Source of the DNA: DASVCN01 sp040905665
GTDB lineage: Bacteria; Deinococcota; Deinococci; Deinococcales; Trueperaceae
Direction of reading: 5' to 3'
DNA: 64,000 nt
Assembly: GCA_040905665.1 (NCBI GenBank)
Contig: JBBDRD010000041.1
Span: forward strand, 124,001-188,000
The notes under the pieces were generated by a model. It did not search any database, was not told where the DNA came from, and worked only from the letters and a program-made list of their open reading frames with translations. Made by a program: the position numbers and the translations under genes. Below, piece by piece: positions 24,452-33,812 of the stretch (its first letter is position 1; every line of letters begins with the position of its first letter).

Positions 24452-25244
24452 GTGCGCTCGAAATCTCCGGCTAATAGCCGCATACGTGGGGATGCTCGCC
24501 AAGGCTCGCCTCAGCTACCGGTTGGATTTCCTGGTGCAGATCGGTTCTGACCTGCTCTTGCAGGCCGTGGGACTGATCTTCATCGCGGTGGTGTTCACTC
24601 GCATCCAAGCCCTCGCGGGCTGGCGATTCGAGGAGGTGCTGTTCATTTACGGCTTCTTTCTCATCCCTTTTGCACTGTTCAACGCAACGTTCGCTGCCCT
24701 CTCCGATGTAGGCGGGCGCTATGTAGTGGGTGGGGAGCTGGACCGGGTGCTGGTGCGCCCACTTGGTAGCCTCTTGCAGGTGCAGCTGGAGTTGCTTAGG
24801 CCGGAGGCGTCGAATGGGATCCTTCTCGGCGTGGTTGTGCTCTTGATCGCCTCTACCCGGCTCGGCTTCACCTGGACGGTCGCGGACGTCCTCCTGCTGT
24901 TAGCAGCCGTGGTCGGCGCGTGGTTGGTTTATGGCGGGGTATACATCGCCATGGCGAGCGTGAGCTTCTGGACGCAAGACCGTGGGGCCGGGCCCTTCCC
25001 GATCGCTTACAACACCATAAACTTCGCCCGCTACCCTCTCGACGTCTACCCTGTGGGGGTGCGCTTCCTGCTCACCTTCCTGCTTCCCTACGGCTTCGTC
25101 GCCTTCTACCCGGCTGCCGGCGTCCTCCGAGCAGACTTCACCTGGTTGGGTTCGTTGACGCTGCCAGTCGGGGTGATCGTGTTCCTGCTGGGTTGCTGGA
25201 TGTGGCAGCGAGGGCTCGCTCGCTACGAGGGGGCGGGATCGTAG
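24441..25244 (+). CDS. ABC-2 family exporter permease, subunit 2
   Basis: A 267-aa permease, ATG 24441, overlapping the previous gene by 11 bp. AKARLSYRLDFLVQIGSDLL, GRYVVGGELDRVLVRPLGSLLQVQ, RYPLDVYPVGVRFLLTFLLPYGFVAFYPA are typical of the second permease in these systems. It has six membrane segments. The gene ends at 25244, only about 85 nt before the left end of the integrated element, so it is the last chromosomal gene before the insertion. Confidence 0.83.
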   Translation: MVARCARNLRLIAAYVGMLAKARLSYRLDFLVQIGSDLLLQAVGLIFIAVVFTRIQALAGWRFEEVLFIYGFFLIPFALFNATFAALSDVGGRYVVGGELDRVLVRPLGSLLQVQLELLRPEASNGILLGVVVLLIASTRLGFTWTVADVLLLLAAVVGAWLVYGGVYIAMASVSFWTQDRGAGPFPIAYNTINFARYPLDVYPVGVRFLLTFLLPYGFVAFYPAAGVLRADFTWLGSLTLPVGVIVFLLGCWMWQRGLARYEGAGS

Positions 25245-25328
25245 GTGTGCAGTGGATTCACTACTTCCCCGACAAGTCCCAACCCCATGGCGAGCACCTC
25301 TCCCCTTACCTCCGTGACACGATAATTA

Positions 25329-25375
25329 ATGGTGGGCCCTGCTGGACTTGAACCAGCGACCAATCGATTATGAGT
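25329..25375 (-). repeat. attL: partial copy of tRNA-Ile2 3' end
   Basis: Identical over 47 bp to 46687-46733, from the CCA end through the anticodon loop, then diverging. It lacks the D-arm half and 5' acceptor strand, so it cannot be a working tRNA. Strand exchange in or near the anticodon loop is typical of tyrosine recombinases. Confidence 0.92.
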
Positions 25376-25490
25376 TGAACCACGCTTGTCACGCCTCTTC
25401 CCGATACGTTCTAGATCGCCTCTCGCCGTCGCAAATCTTGCCCGCCCCGTAACACCTTGTGTTGACCCAATTGCCCTCATCCCTCGGTTC

Positions 25491-25509
25491 AAGCTGTATT
25501 TAAGCTGTA
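25491..25509 (+). repeat. Left pair of AAGCTGTA repeats, candidate integrase arm sites
   Basis: AAGCTGTA at 25491-25498 and 25502-25509, an 11-bp period, 116 bp inside the left end. The same pair with the same period occurs at the right end (46600-46618). Direct repeats at both ends of an element fit arm-type integrase binding sites. The rest of 25376-25627 contains no gene. Confidence 0.6.
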
Positions 25510-25540
25510 CTGAGGTGGGCTCTTCCACCGTGTGGGCCAT

Positions 25541-25565
25541 AAAAGGAAACGCCGCCATTGGCGGC
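25541..25565 (-). terminator. Terminator of the type IIG RM gene
   Basis: On the minus strand GCCGCC-AAT-GGCGGC (25565-25551) is followed by GTTTCCTTTT, a Rho-independent terminator placed about 60 nt after the stop codon at 25628. Confidence 0.65.
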
Positions 25566-25627
25566 AGTGATACTGATTGTGCTTGCGGATAATCAGTTAG
25601 ACAGGTGATGGCGGGAGGGTCTTCTGG

Positions 25628-28600
25628 TCACGCGTAGAGTGCGGCGACGAGCTCGTTAAGTTCCTGACGGAGCTCGTGGAAGCGCTCGATCTCGCCGAGG
25701 ACTTCTTGTTCGCGTGACTCAATAGTTTCAAGCGCCGCAGCGGCGTCCTTGGGATCTGCTGGGATCCGGAGACCATGGCTCTCGAGGACGGTGAAAGTGG
25801 TCGCTTCCTGGTGCCCTTGAAATGTGCGGGCAAGGTACGCGAGAGCGCCTTGGGCGAGCGTGCTGGGCCCGCTGATGGCGGCTGTGGCGCCTCGGTAGAT
25901 AGTTTCACCCTTTACGGTCAGCCTGTTGAGGTTGGCATCTGGCGTATGAACCGTAAGGTTCCAGCGGACTTTGGCGGTCCCCAGGGGGAGCGCGCGGGTG
26001 CCCGCTGGCAGGGTGAGAGGCGCATGGGCAACCCTGGAGTCGGTGTTCACGATCCAGCCGCTGCTGCGGAGAGCGGCGAACTCCTGCGCGAGCCCGTGAA
26101 GTGTGAGGGCGCGTTCGGCGACCGGTGCCTGTTCTCGTTCGCTCACATCCGGTATCGGAATAGCCTTGAAGTCATCCGGGAATACATGGATCTTGTGCCG
26201 GCGGGTTGCGCGCAGGTGATCGCTGACGGTACTCGTGTTGAGAACGCCGGTAATGTAGGCAAGGCTGAACCGGGAAGAGGTCTGCTCGCCGGTCTGCCGG
26301 ACCTTGTTGTTGAGGGCGGGCAGGCTGCGGTTGCTGACGCCGGCCAGTGCGTTCCAGGGCATGAGGATGATGCCGCTCTCGTTGGTAATCAGAAAGTCTT
26401 CCTGCCAAGTTCCGTCATCGAGCAGGACTTGGGCGACATCAATTTGATTACTACTGACGCTGCGTTGTGCTACGAGTTTGGGCCGGTCGTAAAGCGCCGG
26501 GAAGGTGGGGCGGCTGACTTGGAGTGGGGCGCGCAGGCCAGAGCCGTACTCAACGTATTTGATACTGGTGGGTTCAAAGGCATCAATGTCTTTTCCTTCA
26601 ACGTACGGTTTCGGGTGACTGGCGTCCTTGAAGGGGCTGATGAGATCCTCTTTCGTGAAGAGGCCCTTGAAGCGCCTTTCATCCGAGTTAAGTCTTACTC
26701 CGTAACTGACATAACAAATTTGCTCTAGGGCGATGGTGCCCGTCATATTCAACGTGGAAGTGTGTTGACGGAACACGTCTTGGGCGTGACCTTGCTGGTT
26801 TAGTGTGCGTTCTTTGTCTGGTGTGGCGGTTGGTGGACCGCTATGCCAATGTTGCACAGTCTCGTGAGTGTCGCTTGGCGTTTGCGCGGTGGTCACTAGG
26901 ATGAGTGATCCTACATTTGCGTCCGCGAAGAGGCTCTGATTCGGGAAAAAGTGGACCTCGTCAACTTGCGCAGTCGTGACGAGCTGTTCGCGAAGGGATT
27001 GGGCGTACGGGACGGCTTCGATACTGTCACTGGTGATGACCGCCATGCGGCCTTCGGGTTCGAGAAGGTATTGTGCGAAGGCGATAAAGGGAATAAAGAG
27101 ATCCCATCTTCTCTTGAGAGTATCCCGGACCTCCTGGATGGGATGCTCGTTCTTGATGGCATTGCGATACTGCTGGAGGCCCTCGCCCCCCTCGTCTGCC
27201 CTGACGTACGGTGGGTTGAGAATGGTAACCCTAAAGCCCTCCTTGAAATCACCGGCCTTGAGCTTGATCTGTTCGGCTACGGGAAGGTGTTCTGTGGGGA
27301 ACGCAAGTGTGCCTGCGACCACGCCCATGGTGGTGGCGTCGTAGCGGAGCGTGTCCGTGTTGTGGACGTTGAACCTATCGATAGCGACAGGTTCGTTGGC
27401 GTCAAGGGCGCGTTTGATCTCATCGAGCACCTGCACGAGAAGGTTCGTCTCGGCAAGGTAGCAGGCGAATGGGTTTAGGTCGAGGCCGTAGATGCTGTCC
27501 CGGATCGAGTTCAATACGTACTGAATCTGGTTTACGGGAATACCATCGTTGCCTCGCTCTCGGTAGTAGTCGCGGTGTGCTTCTAGTAAGCGGCGTGCCG
27601 CAACAACCAGAAAGGTTCCGCTCCCGCAAGCAGGATCGAGAAGTCGAGAGCCAGTGATCTCGCTTCCCGTCCAGCCAACGCGATCGAGCATGTACTCGAC
27701 CACTTCAGGGGGCGTGTAGTACATGCCGGTCTCGTGCTTGTGCTCGTCTTGCACGTATCCGCTGTAGATGTGCCCGATAAGGTCGTGGTCGATGCGCTGC
27801 AGGTCGTACCCGGCGAGGCGGTGCAGGACCGTGATGACTAGGTTGCGGTCGGGCCGATACCAGTCGAACAACTCGCGTTGCGAGTAGAAGTGCTTGTAGA
27901 CGTGCTGGGCGCTGGCATATGCCATCTCCAGCAGGTAGTCGGTACCTCGGCCCTGAGCGTACTTTAAGTAGCGGGGTTCCACGTCGCGGAACCAGATACT
28001 CAGTCCGCCGTTTGTAAACATCCGGTCGAGAATTCCCTTATCCTCGCTAATGCGGATCAGAAGTAGGCGGATGATGAGTACGTAGGCGGATTGCGCTGCG
28101 AACTCCCTACGGAGCCTAGGCTCCTCGTCGGTACGCATTAGCAGGGTAGCTACCTTGTCACGCCAGAGGCGGTACGCGCGTTGAGTTTCAAGTACGTCGA
28201 TGAACTCGCGCTCTAGGCGAACGCGCTGCTCATTTCGTGTAGTGATCACGCGATCAAGGCGAGCAAGGGACGCCTCGATGCCGGTGGTAAGGCTCTGCTT
28301 TGCTCTCGACTTGCCTGGCCGTACCTTCACCCTTGGTACGTCACCGACGTCGAATAGCGCTGCGGAGCTCGCCGCCGGAACTTCTGGAGCAGACGAGGCC
28401 TCGGTTTGCTCCTGCTCAACCTCGACTTCAGCGAGGGCCTTACCAAGCGCCTCTTTAAAGGTGGCAGCTAGGGTGCGCAACGTGTGCCGGCGGTATTGTT
28501 CAACGAGGCGTTCGCGGGTAGTTTCGATGACCGCATCTGGCAACCCAAGAACCCTCAGGTCACTTACGAGCGCAGTCAGCTCCTTGGCAAACGTTTCGTC

Positions 28601-29431
28601 GAAGGTTGCGCCTGGATCGTCAGGGTTGACGGTGAGCTGCTGCTCGTACTCCGCGTGTTCGTCGAGGCGCAAGTTCAGTTGTGCTTCGACGTCGAGCTGA
28701 ACCTCACGTATGAGGCCCCTGATGTTCTCGGTAAACGCATCCATGTTCTCGTTAGCGCTGACCACGGGGATGACGGATTCGCTGGGCCACGTGCTGCCGT
28801 CCAGGTCGTGCCAGCTGCCATCGCGCGTGTGTGTAAGGTCATTGACCAGGCGAGCGCTGTGCGCGTATGCCTCGCGGTTGAAACGTGCGTAGAACGCCTG
28901 AAGGATCAGCCTGGCTTCCGCGGTGAGGGCTTCGGCACCGGAGGCACCAGCGGCAAACATGGACTCGCCACGCCACGAACGCACGATGTTGTAGAGGCTC
29001 ACATCGGCGCTGGTACTTAGACCTGTCTCGGCGAGATCGAACGCGACAAGGCGCTTCCCATCCAACAGGATGCCTTTTGCGGCACCGTAAGCGCGCATAT
29101 ACCCCTCTAGCTGAGGGCCGTGCTTGAGGAGGCGGTCATCGGTTGTGTTTTTATCCTCGACGATGAAGCAGGGGCGCGGGTACTCGGGGATGGCGACCTT
29201 GAAGTCGGGCCTGGTGCCTTGCGCGCCAGCCCGGTTGTACTCGATCTCGCTCTCCTGGTAACCCAGAGATCGGAGGAGGGATTGGGTGACGCGCAGGTCA
29301 ACGATGTCCGCCTCGTCACCGCTTCTCTCGCTGTTTGGCCGTTCGAGGTAGTCGGGGAAGCTGTGACCTTGGTAGAAGTCATCCCGTGCGAGATCCCCGA
29401 ATAAGGAGTCAATGAAGTTCGTGAAGGTCAA
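25628..29431 (-). CDS. Type IIG restriction-modification enzyme (fused nuclease-methyltransferase)
   Basis: A 1267-aa single-chain enzyme. The N-terminus has a PD-(D/E)xK nuclease core (PDFK at 75-78, E92-D-K94). The adenine methyltransferase has YYTPPEVVEYML (571-582), motif I LDPACGSGTF (598-607) and catalytic NPPY (739-742). A C-terminal target-recognition region and a final coiled coil (LETIESREQEVLGEIERFHELRQELNEL) follow. This is the Eco57I-like/type IIG layout, protecting host DNA by methylation and cutting unmodified DNA. The start is a TTG at 29431. No separate specificity subunit is present. It is the first cargo gene inside the left end. Specificity cannot be predicted by eye. Confidence 0.87.
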   Translation of the reverse strand: MTFTNFIDSLFGDLARDDFYQGHSFPDYLERPNSERSGDEADIVDLRVTQSLLRSLGYQESEIEYNRAGAQGTRPDFKVAIPEYPRPCFIVEDKNTTDDRLLKHGPQLEGYMRAYGAAKGILLDGKRLVAFDLAETGLSTSADVSLYNIVRSWRGESMFAAGASGAEALTAEARLILQAFYARFNREAYAHSARLVNDLTHTRDGSWHDLDGSTWPSESVIPVVSANENMDAFTENIRGLIREVQLDVEAQLNLRLDEHAEYEQQLTVNPDDPGATFDETFAKELTALVSDLRVLGLPDAVIETTRERLVEQYRRHTLRTLAATFKEALGKALAEVEVEQEQTEASSAPEVPAASSAALFDVGDVPRVKVRPGKSRAKQSLTTGIEASLARLDRVITTRNEQRVRLEREFIDVLETQRAYRLWRDKVATLLMRTDEEPRLRREFAAQSAYVLIIRLLLIRISEDKGILDRMFTNGGLSIWFRDVEPRYLKYAQGRGTDYLLEMAYASAQHVYKHFYSQRELFDWYRPDRNLVITVLHRLAGYDLQRIDHDLIGHIYSGYVQDEHKHETGMYYTPPEVVEYMLDRVGWTGSEITGSRLLDPACGSGTFLVVAARRLLEAHRDYYRERGNDGIPVNQIQYVLNSIRDSIYGLDLNPFACYLAETNLLVQVLDEIKRALDANEPVAIDRFNVHNTDTLRYDATTMGVVAGTLAFPTEHLPVAEQIKLKAGDFKEGFRVTILNPPYVRADEGGEGLQQYRNAIKNEHPIQEVRDTLKRRWDLFIPFIAFAQYLLEPEGRMAVITSDSIEAVPYAQSLREQLVTTAQVDEVHFFPNQSLFADANVGSLILVTTAQTPSDTHETVQHWHSGPPTATPDKERTLNQQGHAQDVFRQHTSTLNMTGTIALEQICYVSYGVRLNSDERRFKGLFTKEDLISPFKDASHPKPYVEGKDIDAFEPTSIKYVEYGSGLRAPLQVSRPTFPALYDRPKLVAQRSVSSNQIDVAQVLLDDGTWQEDFLITNESGIILMPWNALAGVSNRSLPALNNKVRQTGEQTSSRFSLAYITGVLNTSTVSDHLRATRRHKIHVFPDDFKAIPIPDVSEREQAPVAERALTLHGLAQEFAALRSSGWIVNTDSRVAHAPLTLPAGTRALPLGTAKVRWNLTVHTPDANLNRLTVKGETIYRGATAAISGPSTLAQGALAYLARTFQGHQEATTFTVLESHGLRIPADPKDAAAALETIESREQEVLGEIERFHELRQELNELVAALYA

Positions 29432-29616
29432 CGCAGGTAGGCTCGCTTTCTTCGTGTGAGCTCACGATACATGGTGTGGTTCTAGAAGCGCCAGGAGAGC
29501 GCCGGTCCACGTGAAACAGACAGAAGCTGATTAGTCCTCACAAAACTATCAGGGAGAACACCAGGCCCTGGTGCATACCACAGAACCTCAGAACAGTGCA
29601 CCGTTGTGCGGAACCT

Positions 29617-30127
29617 TCAAGCTGCCTGGCCTCGCACGAATCTTGCCACGACATCATTCGGCGCCGCGGCTATCTCGTCCCACGCCGCTTTTACGTTAGT
29701 GCACGGACTCCATCCAACACCGACGGAAAGTAGGTCCGCTGCTTTGTAGGCAGCGTGGTCATCGGCCGAGTCGCCTACACCTATAGATCCCGCGGCGGTG
29801 ATCCCTGCCCCGATCCATTGCAAGCAAAACGGGATCTGGCGCCGGTTTTCGAGCTTTTGTGTCATGAAAGGCAACAAATGTTAGCGCTTCAACTCGATGG
29901 AAGGCCATAACTCCCTCTGAGTAGTTCGAGGGGCTGTTGGTTACAACAGATAGAGGAACACCCTTCGCTGACAGCAGTCGAACGAGCTCAAGGACGCCAG
30001 GGAATACTGTCGTCTCACCAACGCGCCGCCGGCAGGACCGCCAGTCTCGTCTCAGCCGAGAGACCGCCAAACATTCGGTGTCTACAAGCGTGTTGTCGAG
30101 GTCGAATACTCCGCCAGGACGTCGCAC
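29617..30127 (-). pseudogene. HAD-family hydrolase with a frameshift
   Basis: Two overlapping frames together make one HAD hydrolase of about 165 aa. The first (from GTG 30127) holds motif I DLDNTLVD, motif II VVTNSPS and motif III KARKPAPDP. The second (ending at 29617) supplies motif IV GVGDSADD and the C-terminus. The shift of one base falls at about 29820-29835, near a TTTTGCTTGC stretch. Either the gene is broken or the assembly has an indel. It follows the DprA-like gene by 1 nt (GTG overlaps its stop region), so it belongs to the same operon as the PRTase/DprA pair. Confidence 0.75.
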
Positions 30128-30128
30128 A

Positions 30129-31070
30129 CTAGGTAACAGTTTGGCGTGCCCTTAGCTCTGCATGCAACCCCTGAAGGTCCTGACGCGATGACAATTTTGA
30201 AGCGCCAAACTCTTCGATTATCCGCCTTGCGCCGGCATCGTTAAAGGAACGAGAGGACGTCACGCCTTCCGGCGGCACAAAGGCGTAGAGGCGGCGTCCC
30301 TGGTCTCGCGTAAATCGTGCCTGGTGGATAGACCCACCTTCTGCTCCACTCTCGATCATGATCGAGGCGAGTGCAAGGCCACTCTGAAGGCGATTTCGCC
30401 TTACAAACTCGGCCGGACGTGGGGGCACGCCTGGCGCATGCTCGGAGAGCAAAGCTCCACCCTTCTCTACAATTTCTTCAGCAAGTGGCCTGTGGCGAGA
30501 AGGTGAGACGGTGTCCAGCCCGTGAGCGAGCACTGCGATAGTTGTCCCCCCTTCTTCAAGTGCGGCTTTATGTGCCTCAGCGTCTATGCCAAGGGCCAGA
30601 CCAGAGACAACCGCCAGTCCAAGTCGGGTCGACTCGACCGCTATTTTCCGCGCATAGTGTGTCCCGACTTTTGTGGGCCGCCTTGTCCCGACTATTGCGA
30701 CTGAAGGAAGAGACAGAGCACTTATCTGTCCCCTTACATAAATAACTGGAGGGAAATCCTGGATGGAAAGCAGCGATGGCGGGTATTCGGGCTGAGCCGC
30801 GTGACACGGAACGATGCCATGGTCGTAACAGGTCTTCAGAACTTTCTCGGCCGAAGAGTAAGCCGAACTGACCTCTACTGAAGATGCCCTTTCAAATATG
30901 GGCCAGAGCCAGTTCGCCTGAACGTCCTGTCTGAATAGAGCACTTTCAATAGACTGGGCTAACGCCTTTCGAATCGTCGCCGGCCCTATGCTCGGAAGAG
31001 CGAGAGCTGCCAACACATCTCTGATGCTGGGAGACGTGCTAACTTCCAGGCTCATCTTGTCCCATCCCAT
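30129..31070 (-). CDS. DprA/Smf-like protein (ShosA-like)
   Basis: A 313-aa protein with the DprA/LOG Rossmann fold. YPPSLLSIQDFPPVIYVRG, SVAIVGTRRPTKVGTHYARKIA and GLAVVSGLALGIDAEAHKAALE are the standard DprA landmarks, followed by GGTTIAVLAHGLDTVSP and IESGAEGGSIHQARF. The extra N-terminal region of about 110 residues is less conserved. It overlaps the PRTase gene by 19 bp. In ShosTA anti-phage systems a phosphoribosyltransferase toxin is paired with a DprA homologue, which is what is seen here. It is not the chromosomal competence dprA, judging from its location on the element. Confidence 0.82.
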   Translation of the reverse strand: MGWDKMSLEVSTSPSIRDVLAALALPSIGPATIRKALAQSIESALFRQDVQANWLWPIFERASSVEVSSAYSSAEKVLKTCYDHGIVPCHAAQPEYPPSLLSIQDFPPVIYVRGQISALSLPSVAIVGTRRPTKVGTHYARKIAVESTRLGLAVVSGLALGIDAEAHKAALEEGGTTIAVLAHGLDTVSPSRHRPLAEEIVEKGGALLSEHAPGVPPRPAEFVRRNRLQSGLALASIMIESGAEGGSIHQARFTRDQGRRLYAFVPPEGVTSSRSFNDAGARRIIEEFGASKLSSRQDLQGLHAELRARQTVT

Positions 31071-31756
31071 AACTCAGCAAACCTTTCCGGTAGGTGCAGA
31101 TTGTTGAGTTCAAACAACTGGGAAGCGGCATAGGCCACCGACTCATTCTTTGCCAGACACACACCGATAATACGACGAGGGGGACGCGAAGATGTGTTGA
31201 GGGCACGCGCCATGTCGCCAAGTGTATCCGCGTTCGTGACAAAATCGTCGACTAGTACGGCACTTACCCCCTCGAGGTCTTCGTAAGGATCATAGAGGTA
31301 AAAGCTACCGTCCACCGCTTCCCTACGGGCGTCACGACCAAAGGTTGTTTTCAGGCTCGGATGTGGATGGTGGCCCAAGATGTCGGACCTGTACACAGGA
31401 TCACGGTAAGTGGATGCTATCGACTGAGCAACCTGGCCAATCAAGCCCTCATCATCCGCCCGGCTATCGCCACTTCCAACGCCAGGTATGACCAGCGGCC
31501 GCTCGAAGCGCCGTAAATCGAAGGACTCCGCCGCGAGCCTTGCGGCCGCACGAACGTGGTGTTCCTGGTTTGGACCAAACTTTGCCGCAGAGAACCTTTG
31601 CGTCCACGCCTCGTCGCGCCTGTCTTTTATTCGCCACCCGATTGTATAAACCGCTTCAAGGTTTCCACCCCCGTCCAAACTAGAGAATCCAAGCCTCAGT
31701 CCACCTTTCGCCACATCTGGTCTATGAAACATGATGTCCAACCCCACATTAGCCAA
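31052..31756 (-). CDS. Phosphoribosyltransferase-domain protein (ShosT-like)
   Basis: A 234-aa protein whose C-terminal half carries a PRPP-binding loop, VSAVLVDDFVTNADTLGDMA. The strand-DD-x-x-x-T pattern is diagnostic of type I PRTases. The N-terminal half (PDVAKGGLRLGFSSLDGGGN) is specific to this group. Neighbouring DprA-like and HAD genes follow in the same operon. By analogy with ShosTA the PRTase would act as the toxic or effector part and DprA as its partner; I infer this from gene pairing. The frame starts at TTG 31756; ATG 31732, behind GGGG, is an alternative start. Confidence 0.78.
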   Translation of the reverse strand: MANVGLDIMFHRPDVAKGGLRLGFSSLDGGGNLEAVYTIGWRIKDRRDEAWTQRFSAAKFGPNQEHHVRAAARLAAESFDLRRFERPLVIPGVGSGDSRADDEGLIGQVAQSIASTYRDPVYRSDILGHHPHPSLKTTFGRDARREAVDGSFYLYDPYEDLEGVSAVLVDDFVTNADTLGDMARALNTSSRPPRRIIGVCLAKNESVAYAASQLFELNNLHLPERFAELWDGTR

Positions 31757-31903
31757 CGTAGGTGTTCCACGTCATCTTGCGGACCTGCGATGCATGGGAG
31801 GCGGGCAACCAGAGGCATCTCAGGATCATCGACACAACGATCTACATCGTACGCCAGGGCCTGGTTGGGCCCCAGAAGCCGCGAACGCTGTTAGCTACCC
31901 CGC

Positions 31904-32275
31904 CTACAATCTTTCGTCACTCACAGTCTTCTTCCGGACCTTGCTCTGATAGTGATCCGGAAAACTCAAGATGGCACGCTGGAAGCCGCTATCCAAAATC
32001 ACGTACTCTTCTTCTGCCCCCTCTGGAAGTAGGTGAAAAATCGAATCGCCATCATCAACTTCAAGATGCGGAGACTCGAACATTATCTGACCGTTGCCGA
32101 CCGCTGCTGGTACAGGTTCTGACCTCCTACCATCCAACTTCAAAACCATAATCTCGTCGCGCATCAGCTTCCTTGGCAGGGTCACTTCAGGCCTCCCTGA
32201 GAAGGGTAACACTCGCATAACGGCCGGTCTTTCCGCATTGGCCAACGAACGCTGAGCGGCGGTCATCCCCCGCAT
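31904..32275 (-). CDS. Hypothetical protein upstream of the ShosTA-like module
   Basis: A 123-aa hydrophilic protein from ATG 32275, with AGAGG six nt upstream. Proline-rich N-terminal strand pattern (MRVLPFSGRPEVTLPRKLM), then short beta-rich stretches (GQIMFESPHLEVDDGDSIF, EEYVILDSGFQRAIL). No family recognised. It is on the same strand as the PRTase gene, 147 nt upstream, and may be part of that unit. The gap 31757-31903 shows no gene. Confidence 0.5.
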   Translation of the reverse strand: MRGMTAAQRSLANAERPAVMRVLPFSGRPEVTLPRKLMRDEIMVLKLDGRRSEPVPAAVGNGQIMFESPHLEVDDGDSIFHLLPEGAEEEYVILDSGFQRAILSFPDHYQSKVRKKTVSDERL

Positions 32276-32514
32276 TGGCTGCCTCTCGTCAAATCATGTA
32301 GTCGGACGCGTAGCGGGTCACCCGTACACTCCTCAGGCGAGCAACCCTGTTCCAACCTCACAGTCTTGCAAAAGGAGACCTATTGTTGTTAGCGAAGTTG
32401 TCCTTATTCGATCAGAAACCGGCCAAAGCCTCACGATGCGCGCAGTACATGATGGCGGCATCCGTGACTCGGCGCGCCTTCTGACAGCCGGTTCTGATCA
32501 AGCAAGCCCTAGCC

Positions 32515-32961
32515 GTGGTAATTTCCCTCCCAATGTTCCAGGACCAAGTGCCCACAACCATCACTGACCACCAGGGAAACAAACATGTTGTTGAGGTGCA
32601 CCTTTACCGGGATCAGCTTCTGCTTAGGGCGGTTTCGGACTGTGGCTGGGTAGGTGAGATAGACTGCTGCGTCGAGAACGGGCAACTGCATATCGATAAC
32701 CTCATAGTCTATGAACGAGACGAGGTTTCGCAAAGTAGGGACTGCATCAAACCTGGTAGAGGGAAGGGTGTCGGGCGGGCCCTGCTTAGGCTCGGCCTGG
32801 ACTACGCAGCTAGCCTAGGTGTACGGGCCGCCACGGGCGAAATTAGTAAGGGAGATCATGTCGCAACTCCTCACCTACTGGAGTGGTATCGCCGAGCTGG
32901 CTTCGAGATCCTACCAGCGACATCAGATAAGGATGCGGCCACAATTCGCAAGAACCTTTAG
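32515..32961 (+). CDS. GNAT-family acetyltransferase
   Basis: A 148-aa protein with the acetyl-CoA loop GRGKGVGRALLRLGLDYAASLGV (R/Q-x-x-G-x-G/A) and the C-terminal WYRRAGFEIL typical of GNAT enzymes. Starts at GTG 32515 or ATG 32533; neither has a strong ribosome site. It is the only plus-strand gene among minus-strand defence genes. It could acetylate a small molecule, a tRNA-bound amino acid (as in toxin-type GNATs) or another substrate; no DUF1778-type antitoxin is beside it. The 240 nt upstream (32276-32514) show no other gene. Confidence 0.72.
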   Translation: MVISLPMFQDQVPTTITDHQGNKHVVEVHLYRDQLLLRAVSDCGWVGEIDCCVENGQLHIDNLIVYERDEVSQSRDCIKPGRGKGVGRALLRLGLDYAASLGVRAATGEISKGDHVATPHLLEWYRRAGFEILPATSDKDAATIRKNL

Positions 32962-33012
32962 CGAGAAGTCGGGCCTGCTTCTGGCAGATTACACAGAAGG
33001 CGGCAGTGCTGT

Positions 33013-33812
33013 TCATGAGGCGGCCATCCGCCGCCGGCGGATGAACAGTGTTGAAGGGAAGTGGCGTTCCTGCCGAGGCAGATTGATACGGTTACCCACG
33101 ATACGCTCAACGGCATCCTTGTCGAAGCCACTAAAGTCGGAGAGGTCATAGCCAGCTTCGAGGGTGATGGTGTAGTCCTCGAGCAGGTGAAGCACGCCTC
33201 GATCAAAGATGCGGTGATAGTACGAGTTCAAGAGCAAGCCGTTGCGCAGGTCCACCCGCTCGTCGTCTGTAGAAGCCGACCATGGCACTATATGGGCTGC
33301 TTCGAGTGCCTCCTGTAAGTTTGCACCGCTGAATGCGCAGCGGCCCCTATAGGCCCTGATGAGAGCCTGACGGAAGATTCGTTGCATGGCACCCTGTGGG
33401 GAACCTGCCGGTATACTGCCGCCGCGCTCTCAGGCCCGTCCAAGATCTTGTCAACCAGGTTGTCTTCTCGTAGACCCTCGAGAGCGATCCCGAAGGGGTT
33501 CAGTTCGCTCTCCCACGGATGCTCTCGTACACGCAGTATGTTCTGTCGATGTTGTTCAGGAGAAGTAGCGAAGTAACCGTCGGACGGGAGGCCGGTCTGC
33601 TTTTCGACGACCAGGCCAGTGATGACGGGCTTGCCTTCATCCAGACAGTAGTCCTGAAGTAGGTGCAGGGGTTTCTTCAGGTTGCGCTGGTACACCCCTA
33701 GCTCGTTTCCGAGTTGAGAGTAGAAGAGAAACCGCGGCGGCTCCCGCCGGGCGGCCCTTACGAGGATCTCCCAGATCTGAGCTGCAACCTCAGTCCAATC
33801 GGTTTGGCTCAC
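33013..33812 (-). pseudogene. HNH endonuclease gene with a frameshift
   Basis: The first frame (from 33812) encodes a conserved N-terminal module (FLFYSQLGNELGVYQRNLKKPL, LLQDYCLDEGKPVITGLVVEK). The second frame (33387 to 33013) encodes the nuclease: RRCRAF-like CAFSGANLQEALEAAHIVPW, then LRNGLLLNSYYHRIFDRGVL. These are the H-N-H residues of an HNH restriction-type nuclease. The two join near 33385-33400, beside a CTGTGGGGAACC stretch, and require a one-base correction. The intact product would be about 265 aa. It is broken as read. Confidence 0.78.

Noticed and set aside
25329..25405. A second tRNA gene at the left end of the element
   Set aside because: Only the 3' 47 nt match; the D-arm and 5' acceptor strand are missing, so it is an attachment-site remnant.
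31762..32151. 129-codon plus-strand frame
   Set aside because: It overlaps the minus-strand 123-aa gene and its leader and has a composition typical of antisense frames.
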